Shown here piece by piece: positions 1 to 5,139 of a stretch of DNA of 7,113 bases. Each line of letters begins with the position of its first letter. The first letter of the stretch is position 1. The stretch comes from a bacterium (lineage in GTDB: Bacteria > Bacillota_I > Bacilli_A > RF39 > UBA660), in the NCBI GenBank assembly GCA_004560915.1, contig SFTR01000055.1, positions 1 to 7,113 on the forward strand, in the 5' to 3' direction. The position numbers and the translations under genes were made by a program. The notes under the pieces are model-generated. The model did not search any database. It saw only the letters and a list, made by a program, of their open reading frames with translations, and had not been told where the DNA came from.

Positions 1-729
1 AAGTCTATCAATACTAACTACACTAGAACCAACATCAATTCCTTTAGCTTTAAGGAATGTAAAGCACATAGCTCCACCAAATAATATTGCATCACTAGTA
101 TTTATTAAATTATCAATTACACCAATCTTATCATCTACTTTAGCTCCACCAAGTATTAATGTTTTTCTTTGATGAAGTGCTCTATCTAACATATCAATTT
201 CCGCATCTACTAAGAAACCAGAATATGATGGAAGATACTTACTTATACCATATGTTGACGCATGACATCTATGAGCAGTACCAAATGCATCAAGAACAAA
301 TATATCTCCTAAACTAGCCCAATACTTAGATAAAGATTCATCACAAGAACTCTCAAGCATACGAGGATAATCTTCAAATCTAGTATTCTCTACTAAAACA
401 ATTTCTCCCTCATTCATATTAATAATTGTTTCAGTTAATAAGTCACTTCTTGTAACAGGAACAAAATATATAGGAGTATTTATTAATGTAGATAAATGTT
501 TAGCAACAACTTCTAAGCTCTTCTTTTGCTTATCTTCTTCTGATGCGACTCTACCTAAATGAGATAGTAATATTACTTTAGCATTATGTTCTACTAAATA
601 TTTAATTGTTTTCAAACTAGCAACTATCCTAGTATCATCAGTTATTTCTCCGTCTTTAATTGGTACATTGAAGTCTACTCTTACTATTACTCTTTTTCCT
701 TCAACATTAGCCCTTTTTATACTTTCCAT
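1..729 (-). CDS. pgk: Phosphoglycerate kinase, N-terminal 243 residues (3' end outside window)
   Basis: Phosphoglycerate kinase is the cytoplasmic glycolytic enzyme that moves phosphate from 1,3-bisphosphoglycerate to ADP. The frame is open from ATG 729 to the window edge, giving 243 of the roughly 395 residues usual for the family, so the nucleotide-binding C-terminal half is mostly missing. Family signatures occur in order: RVDFNVP (17-23), DDTRI (31-35), SHLGR (56-60), ENTRFE (114-119), DAFGTAHR (147-154), GGAKV (194-198) and the GG of the hinge-side nucleotide region (218-219). They include the substrate-binding Arg, Asp and Asn near residues 17-21 and the conserved His-Arg pairs. No upstream in-frame start is possible because TAA lies at 733-735. 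The gap to the preceding stop is 11 bp and the ribosome site is weak (AAAGG or TAGG about 10-14 nt upstream), so translation may depend on the upstream gene. Its place after an envelope cluster is odd, as pgk usually sits with gap and tpiA. Confidence 0.97.
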   Translation of the reverse strand, partial: MESIKRANVEGKRVIVRVDFNVPIKDGEITDDTRIVASLKTIKYLVEHNAKVILLSHLGRVASEEDKQKKSLEVVAKHLSTLINTPIYFVPVTRSDLLTETIINMNEGEIVLVENTRFEDYPRMLESSCDESLSKYWASLGDIFVLDAFGTAHRCHASTYGISKYLPSYSGFLVDAEIDMLDRALHQRKTLILGGAKVDDKIGVIDNLINTSDAILFGGAMCFTFLKAKGIDVGSSVVSIDRL

Positions 730-740
730 ATTTTATATAC

Positions 741-1298
741 CTACCTTTCATTTTCCATGTATATTTTTTCAGCACTTTTTTCTAATTCTTCAAGTGTTGT
801 ATTTACAACTTCTATATCAAATTCATTAAAATCATCTAAATCTATCTCAGTAGGGTGCTTCTTTTGTTCCTCCGTAAGTCCATTATCAAAGTCAGGTCTT
901 ATTATATGTATAACTTTAATATTAGGATATACTTTCTTTAAATCATATATTTCTTTCTTAAGTCTTACATCACTTATAATAATAGCATCATAGAAATAAC
1001 TAAATATCTCTATATCATCAATCATACGCTTAATAAATAAATCATCTTTTTTAAGTTTTTGTCTTATTACACTAGTGCCTAGTTGTTGTAAAAATTCACG
1101 TGGTTTAGTTTCTTCACTTAGATCCCAACCTGTCATTTCACGAGCATAATATTTAATGTATTTAGCAAGTTGTGTAATAATTACTTTCTTTCCATGACTC
1201 TCATATACATTTTTTAAATACGCAGAAAATGTATCTTTTCCATGTTTTGCTTTACCACCAATAATATATATTGTTGGATTTTTAAATTCTATTTCCAT
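741..1298 (-). CDS. P-loop kinase resembling deoxynucleoside monophosphate kinase (185 aa)
   Basis: This is a small cytoplasmic P-loop protein of the adenylate-kinase-like fold. It resembles phage-type deoxynucleoside monophosphate kinases and the unnamed chromosomal 'dNMP kinase' proteins of Bacillota, which would phosphorylate dNMPs with ATP. Visible motifs are a Walker A GGKAKHGKDT (14-23), LQQLGT followed by an Arg (70-79), the SDVR box after a hydrophobic strand (109-112), an IRP turn (133-135) and HPTEIDLDDF (148-157), which matches the family's H-x-S/T-E segment. Its length suits a single-domain enzyme. ATG 1298 follows AGGAGG at 1303-1308 by only 4 nt, closer than ideal, but no nearby in-frame alternative exists. 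The gene lies 8 bp after the glycosidase stop and 11 bp before pgk. The fold and nucleotide binding are well supported; the exact substrate (dNMP, or another phosphate acceptor as in phosphomevalonate kinase relatives) is inference. I see no phage genes around it. Confidence 0.85.
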   Translation of the reverse strand: MEIEFKNPTIYIIGGKAKHGKDTFSAYLKNVYESHGKKVIITQLAKYIKYYAREMTGWDLSEETKPREFLQQLGTSVIRQKLKKDDLFIKRMIDDIEIFSYFYDAIIISDVRLKKEIYDLKKVYPNIKVIHIIRPDFDNGLTEEQKKHPTEIDLDDFNEFDIEVVNTTLEELEKSAEKIYMENER

Positions 1299-1302
1299 AT
1301 AC

Positions 1303-1309
1303 CCTCCTA
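1303..1309 (-). promoter_or_regulatory. TAGGAGG: glycosidase stop fused to ribosome site of the P-loop kinase gene
   Basis: The TAG stop (1307-1309) reads into a perfect AGGAGG (1303-1308). Only GTAT separates it from ATG 1298, a tighter spacing than at the other junctions. Confidence 0.8.
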
Positions 1310-2374
1310 ATTTTTAATATTATCTCCTTCTTCAGGTAAAACCATCCAAGCATTTGGTAAATATCTTTCACCTGAATATCCATATCCTACTGGATTATTT
1401 ATAAGCCCACCTTTACCATTAACAATAGCATATAAAGCACTACTACCACCACCATCTAAGTTAGCAGCATTATAAGCTTTATATTTTTGGAATACATCAG
1501 CAAGTTCAGGCATTGTTATACCAACTGATTTAGAACTTCTTCCATCAATTGCTAGTAATAACACAATACCATCTTGTCTTTGACCAATAGCACTTCTATT
1601 AGCTATACCCCAGCCACCATTACCTTTAAATTCAGCACTCTTTCCATTAACCACTAAGAATGGTCCAAACTCAACAGCTCTATCCATTCCATCTTTAATA
1701 GCCTCTTTAGCAGACTTCTTAGTAAGCATTAATACATTATCTTTAGTAAATCCTATAAGTCCACCACCTTTATTAATGGCTTTACCTGTAGCATAAACTT
1801 TACCATCTAATATAGTTGTGCCAGTTACTCTATTTTGCCCATTTGGATGATATACACCAGAAGCATTAATAGCAACCAAAGCCTTATTTTTTTTAGCCAT
1901 AGTTGATAAATACTCGCCACGTTTACCATATTGTTTAGAGAACACTAATCTTAATCTTGATGGATCGTATATAACAACCATTTTACCAGTCCATCTATCT
2001 CCACCTATATCAACTACTTTATATACATCATTTCCTTCATCTCTCTTTAATACTTGTTCTTCATAAACAGATTCATAAGTATCTTTATTAAAATCAGGAT
2101 TAAAATTTATTTTAGATGTATCAGTTGGATCCTCAGACTCTATTATTTTATTATTATCAAGCGTTTCCTTAATCATATCTTCACTATACAACGTGTAAGC
2201 GAAATATCTATGAGTCATAGTAGTCATCGCAGTAGTTATAAACCAATCTCTAAAGAATGAAAAAGGCCCATAAACTATAAAGAAACAAATAACTGCAAGT
2301 GAATCTACCACTATTAAGAATATACTAAATTTACTTACTTTACCCTTTTTATCTTTATTCTTAGTTTTTTTCAT
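1307..2374 (-). CDS. Membrane-anchored phosphodiester glycosidase family protein (NAGPA domain)
   Basis: The protein (355 aa from ATG 2374) has a lysine-rich N-terminus (2-15), one membrane helix at about 16-35, a juxtamembrane stretch with TTAMTTMTHRY (47-57), a low-complexity acidic linker and a NAGPA domain from about 118 to 346. Family motifs are AINASGVYHPNG (168-179), GPFLVVNGK (237-245), RSAIGQ (260-265), LAIDGR (274-279) and NLDGGGSSAL (305-314). The named member of the family is the lysosomal 'uncovering enzyme', which removes GlcNAc from a GlcNAc-phosphate-mannose diester. Bacterial members are mostly uncharacterised and often labelled exopolysaccharide proteins. Positive charge inside predicts that the enzyme faces outward, so a sugar-phosphate diester in the envelope is the likely target (inference). 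GTG 2377 is a possible start, but AGGAG at 2381-2385 lies 6 nt from ATG 2374 and only 3 nt from the GTG, so ATG is preferred. The start overlaps the end of the preceding gene by 14 bp, which implies coupled translation. Confidence 0.93.
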   Translation of the reverse strand: MKKTKNKDKKGKVSKFSIFLIVVDSLAVICFFIVYGPFSFFRDWFITTAMTTMTHRYFAYTLYSEDMIKETLDNNKIIESEDPTDTSKINFNPDFNKDTYESVYEEQVLKRDEGNDVYKVVDIGGDRWTGKMVVIYDPSRLRLVFSKQYGKRGEYLSTMAKKNKALVAINASGVYHPNGQNRVTGTTILDGKVYATGKAINKGGGLIGFTKDNVLMLTKKSAKEAIKDGMDRAVEFGPFLVVNGKSAEFKGNGGWGIANRSAIGQRQDGIVLLLAIDGRSSKSVGITMPELADVFQKYKAYNAANLDGGGSSALYAIVNGKGGLINNPVGYGYSGERYLPNAWMVLPEEGDNIKN

Positions 2375-3740
2375 CACTTTCTCCTAACTCATAAGGTGCA
2401 TCTGCTGTACCACTACCTCCAGTAATTTTTAATTCTTTATTTAAATAAAATACTGGTCTTACATTATGTTTATTAGTAATTAAATCTCCATAGAAATTAC
2501 CATCTTTATTTATAATATTAATTATTTGATTTGATTCTATTCCACGTGATAATGTTAATATATCATTATATTCACCAATAAACATATCAGTTAATGTCAT
2601 CATACCAATATAATCAGTATCCTTACTAGCTCTTTCTGCTTCATAATCTAAATTATCTAAACTTAGTTTACCAGTAAACCAATAAGCATTAACCATCATA
2701 TCTTTATTAAGTGTCTTTATATATGTTTTATTTAAATATTCACCAACCGTATTCTTATTAGATGAATATATATTATTCTTTTTACTGAAATATGCCTTAG
2801 CATCTTTACCATCTATTTGTATTACTCCATCTAAAGCAACCTTAGTTGTAACTCCATAGTTATGTATAATCTTAAATGTTTGATCACTAAATTTAACATA
2901 TGTGTTGATAGTTGCTTCTTCTAAAGTACTAGGATTAACTTCTAATATTTTATATGGATCATCTTTAGAGCCTTTTCCACCTATCATAACTGTACCTGAT
3001 GATATAGTAATAACTGGTCTAACAGCAAAAACTTTACTAGTCATTTCATTAATACTAACTTCACCATCATTAGTAATATAATAGTTATGATTATCTTTAT
3101 TATTAGTTGCTAAATAGAATGTTTCACCATTATTTAAGAAACTACTTTTACCACCAGCTTTATAATAGTCATAAAGCGATAATATAGTTATTTTATTATT
3201 AGCTTCTTCTTTATCACAAGTTATATTCTTAACATCATCAATAACATCTTTACATAAATATGTATTTGCTAAATAATTAACAGATTCTTTTATATTATTT
3301 TCATAGAATCCACTAAGTTTAACATCTTTATTATAGTTTAACCATTTATTTATATATGATTTATCATATCCTTTTTCTAGTCCTGAATACATAAGAGTAA
3401 CACTTTTATCTGTTATTGCTTTAATATTATTATCTTTATCAATACCAATAATTCTATATACTATACCAGAATATTCTAAGTAGTTATCACTTATATCTCC
3501 TATATATCTATATTCTTTTCTATCTTCATCATAAACTAAACCTTTAGTTAAATCTACATAACTTTGTTTCTTAAGAATTGTATCAACTAGAAGAACAGCT
3601 GATTCACCATTACTTCTATTACCATTCTCTTGTAAATAGTATTTAACCATTCTACATACATAAAATAAGACAATAAGAATCAGCACTAATACATTTAGTG
3701 CCATCAATACTGGTGTAATTTTAAGTCTTCTTCTAGCCAT
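2361..3740 (-). CDS. Single-pass membrane protein with two tandem DUF6273-like domains
   Basis: The function is unknown. The 459 residues comprise a basic start (RRRLK), one membrane helix at about 11-29, a linker, and two copies of a DUF6273-like domain at about 79-268 and 277-453. Each copy begins with a short strand pair (YSGIVYRIIGI; FSDQTFKIIHN) and contains a motif with an INKW or YLNK core. Each then has a segment of the type ITILSLYDYY or IGMMTLTDMF and ends with VRPV, a hydrophobic strand, GGKG or GGSG, and DPYKI or APYEL. The ending resembles a C-type-lectin or formylglycine-enzyme-like domain seen on surface proteins of gut Bacillota. Topology should be N-in, outer domain out. The only outer cysteines, C163 and C175, sit close together in copy 1. 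AGGAG at 3746-3750 is 5 nt before the ATG, and the preceding stop overlaps it. The neighbours suggest an envelope scaffold, binding or regulatory subunit; I see no catalytic motif. Domain naming is from memory of the pattern. Confidence 0.87.
   Translation of the reverse strand: MARRRLKITPVLMALNVLVLILIVLFYVCRMVKYYLQENGNRSNGESAVLLVDTILKKQSYVDLTKGLVYDEDRKEYRYIGDISDNYLEYSGIVYRIIGIDKDNNIKAITDKSVTLMYSGLEKGYDKSYINKWLNYNKDVKLSGFYENNIKESVNYLANTYLCKDVIDDVKNITCDKEEANNKITILSLYDYYKAGGKSSFLNNGETFYLATNNKDNHNYYITNDGEVSINEMTSKVFAVRPVITISSGTVMIGGKGSKDDPYKILEVNPSTLEEATINTYVKFSDQTFKIIHNYGVTTKVALDGVIQIDGKDAKAYFSKKNNIYSSNKNTVGEYLNKTYIKTLNKDMMVNAYWFTGKLSLDNLDYEAERASKDTDYIGMMTLTDMFIGEYNDILTLSRGIESNQIINIINKDGNFYGDLITNKHNVRPVFYLNKELKITGGSGTADAPYELGESDEKN
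2381..2385 (-). promoter_or_regulatory. AGGAG ribosome site inside the upstream coding region, deciding the glycosidase start
   Basis: The site lies within the last codons of the duplicated-domain gene. Spacing is 6 nt to ATG 2374 and 3 nt to GTG 2377, which favours the ATG. Confidence 0.75.
2382..2912 (-). repeat. Second copy of the internal domain duplication (DUF6273-like copy 2)
   Basis: This encodes residues about 277-453 of the membrane protein at 2361-3740. It aligns with the preceding copy at its start (FSDQTFKII), middle (IGMMTLTDMF) and end (VRPVFYLNKELKITGG, then APYEL). It is more divergent: it lacks the cysteine pair and the INKW motif is replaced by EYLNK. The similarity is at protein level, so this is an old duplication rather than a recent DNA repeat. 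Boundaries are approximate. Confidence 0.75.
2937..3506 (-). repeat. First copy of the internal domain duplication (DUF6273-like copy 1)
   Basis: This encodes residues about 79-268 of the membrane protein at 2361-3740. Its end (AVRPVITISSGTVMIGG, then DPYKIL) parallels the end of copy 2, and it carries YINKWLNY and ITILSLYDYY. It holds the only extracytoplasmic cysteines of the protein. Boundaries are approximate. Confidence 0.75.
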
Positions 3741-3745
3741 AAAAA

Positions 3746-3751
3746 CTCCTA
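3746..3751 (-). promoter_or_regulatory. TAGGAG: DUF4956 stop fused to ribosome site of the duplicated-domain gene
   Basis: TAG (3749-3751) is the DUF4956 stop and overlaps AGGAG (3746-3750). A run of five T residues separates the site from ATG 3740. Confidence 0.85.
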
Positions 3752-4432
3752 ACTTCCAAAATCATTTTGATATGCTATTAAACTAGCATTTACTACTCCA
3801 TCTATTCCATTAAATTGATCTACAAGTGCAGTATCTATACCACCTTTTTTATTTTCTTTAACATCTACTTCAAGTGATAATTCTACTTCACTTCCAAATA
3901 TTGCTTTACTTCTAATTTTAAATTTCTTAATAGTTTTAAGTTTTTTAAGAACTGTTTCATGAGCACTAGCTTTATATTTAATAACAAGTAAATATCTATT
4001 AGATGTTTTAAATCCCATTAAATAGCTTAAGAAGTATAACACTCCAATACCAAGTGTTGCAACCATAGCTGGAATATAAAGTCCAGCACCTGCCATAATA
4101 CCGGCAGCTATTCCCCAAAACATAAATCCAGTATCAACTGGTTCTTTAACAGCAGTTCTAAAACGAACGATAGATAAAGCACCAACCATACCTAAAGATA
4201 AACTAATATTTGAATTAATAGTTCTAATAATCATTGCAGTAACCATCGCAAGCATAATAATACATAATGAGAATGCTTTTGAATACACTACTCCAGTATA
4301 TGTCTTTCTATATACATAAACTATAAACAAACCTATAACGAATGCTACTACTAACGAAAGCAGCATATCAACAGTAGATACACTACCAGTAAATTGTTCT
4401 AAAAAAGATTTTTTAAATATACTTAATATCAT
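3749..4432 (-). CDS. DUF4956 domain membrane protein
   Basis: This is an integral membrane protein of unknown function. From ATG 4432 it has 227 residues: an amphipathic start, hydrophobic segments at about 23-41, 54-70, 78-90, 103-118 and 119-140, then a soluble C-terminal domain of about 80 residues (146-227) with an alternating strand-helix pattern. The family signature is SLGMVGALSIVRFRTAVKEP (79-98), followed by VDTGFMFWGIAAG, which is typical of DUF4956 and faintly like the glycine-rich core of MgtC-type proteins. The family commonly lies beside VTC-domain and CotH-family genes, exactly as here. A reading from TTG 4438 is possible but unlikely: that codon directly abuts the AGGAG at 4439-4443, while ATG 4432 has a 6-nt spacing. 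The preceding stop (TAG 4442-4444) overlaps the ribosome site. A role as membrane partner, anchor or conduit for the VTC polymerase is inference from neighbourhood. Confidence 0.93.
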   Translation of the reverse strand: MILSIFKKSFLEQFTGSVSTVDMLLSLVVAFVIGLFIVYVYRKTYTGVVYSKAFSLCIIMLAMVTAMIIRTINSNISLSLGMVGALSIVRFRTAVKEPVDTGFMFWGIAAGIMAGAGLYIPAMVATLGIGVLYFLSYLMGFKTSNRYLLVIKYKASAHETVLKKLKTIKKFKIRSKAIFGSEVELSLEVDVKENKKGGIDTALVDQFNGIDGVVNASLIAYQNDFGS

Positions 4433-4438
4433 TTCCAA

Positions 4439-4444
4439 CTCCTA
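4439..4444 (-). promoter_or_regulatory. TAGGAG: VTC stop fused to ribosome site that sets the DUF4956 start
   Basis: The TAG stop of the VTC gene forms the first bases of TAGGAG. AGGAG ends 6 nt before ATG 4432 but directly abuts TTG 4438, so it decides for the ATG. Confidence 0.85.
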
Positions 4445-5128
4445 TTTAATACTTCTACATATTGCAAACTTACTTACTGCTTCTCTACAAGCAGGTATAT
4501 CATTTAGAATATTTGCTATATGTAAAGGTAATACTTCATTAAATTTTACTTCTAATACCTGTTTCCCTGGTTCATCAACTGTATATCTTGGATAACTTGT
4601 ATTAAATAAATCATAATTATATAAACTACTTTGTATATTAGAATCAAATGTAATCCTAACATCACTTATTGGATAAGTAAAAGCAGTTCTATGGTATTCA
4701 ACTATAACACTAGGTACAAGACCTTTATTTTTATAGTTTATAATAAACTCAAGTAACAATCCTTCAGGATTATCAATTTCATCTACTTTACCATTTAATA
4801 TTTTACTATATATATCTTTTGAAATCAACATTTGTTCTTTAGCTGTATAATTATTATGTTTCATTTTCTTTTCAAGTCTTATAAACGTATCTACATCATT
4901 ATACATCCTAATTCTATATTTCTTTCTATAAAGAACACCATCCATTTTTTCATAATATGAACTAGAATCTCTATCATCAAAATATAAACTTTTTATTAAA
5001 TATGATCCATCACTATAATAAGCATTTTTATCTTTGCAAAGTATTAAAGATAATTTTTGTTTTAATATTTCTGCAGCATTATTAGATATCTTAAATTTTA
5101 ATTCGTGCCTATATTTATATTCTTTCAT
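4442..5128 (-). CDS. VTC-domain protein, polyphosphate polymerase homologue
   Basis: This is a 228-residue cytoplasmic protein made of a single VTC domain, the triphosphate-tunnel fold that in yeast Vtc4 makes polyphosphate from ATP. Visible motifs are YRHELKF (6-12), SLYFDD (47-52), RKKYRIRMYN (68-77), RLEKKMK (84-90), an Asn-Tyr-Thr-Ala-Lys stretch (92-97), EYHRTAF (144-150), RITFD (158-162), LEVKF (192-196) and a C-terminal SKF (219-221). The basic residues expected to line the tunnel (K11, R72, R74, K88, R147, R158, K195, K220) and an acidic metal-ligand candidate (E193) are all present, so the protein looks catalytically intact. It lacks the SPX domain and membrane helices of the eukaryotic subunits. 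Its ATG overlaps the CotH stop by 4 bp (ATGA). Upstream GGTGAT (5134-5139) matches the 3' part of an extended Shine-Dalgarno. Polyphosphate synthesis is inferred from the family, and bacterial members may use other acceptors. Confidence 0.94.
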   Translation of the reverse strand: MKEYKYRHELKFKISNNAAEILKQKLSLILCKDKNAYYSDGSYLIKSLYFDDRDSSSYYEKMDGVLYRKKYRIRMYNDVDTFIRLEKKMKHNNYTAKEQMLISKDIYSKILNGKVDEIDNPEGLLLEFIINYKNKGLVPSVIVEYHRTAFTYPISDVRITFDSNIQSSLYNYDLFNTSYPRYTVDEPGKQVLEVKFNEVLPLHIANILNDIPACREAVSKFAICRSIK

Positions 5129-5139
5129 TCTACATCACC
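5125..5139 (-). promoter_or_regulatory. ATGA stop/start overlap with extended Shine-Dalgarno for the VTC gene
   Basis: The CotH stop TGA (5125-5127) overlaps the VTC start ATG (5126-5128). Instead of the AGGAG used at other junctions, the upstream signal is GGTGAT (5134-5139), which matches the downstream half of the full anti-Shine-Dalgarno complement at suitable spacing. This predicts translational coupling of the polymerase to the kinase. Confidence 0.7.

Noticed and set aside
770..810. Short inverted repeat (CACTT/AAGTG) near the end of the P-loop kinase gene
   Set aside because: The stem is only about 5 bp with a loose loop inside coding sequence, too weak for a terminator.
741..850. 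Possible internal promoter for pgk (TTGAAG or TTGATA as -35, TATACA as -10)
   Set aside because: No pair has a spacing near 17 bp, and such AT-rich matches are expected by chance in this base composition.
757..993. 78-codon plus-strand open frame
   Set aside because: It lies antisense inside the P-loop kinase gene, is low in complexity (serine and phenylalanine runs that mirror the AT-rich opposite strand) and has no recognisable domain.
2054..2260. 68-codon plus-strand open frame
   Set aside because: It is a shadow of the glycosidase N-terminal region, with biased composition from AT-rich codons and no ribosome site worth trusting.
4433..4438. TTG start at 4438 for the DUF4956 gene
   Set aside because: The codon directly touches the AGGAG site, leaving no spacing for initiation. 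ATG 4432 has 6 nt and the family-like N-terminus.
5125..5127. TGA read as tryptophan (Mycoplasma-type code), which would extend the CotH protein
   Set aside because: The tryptophan codons I checked are TGG, and read-through would add only about nine unconserved residues overlapping the VTC start. The standard code fits better.
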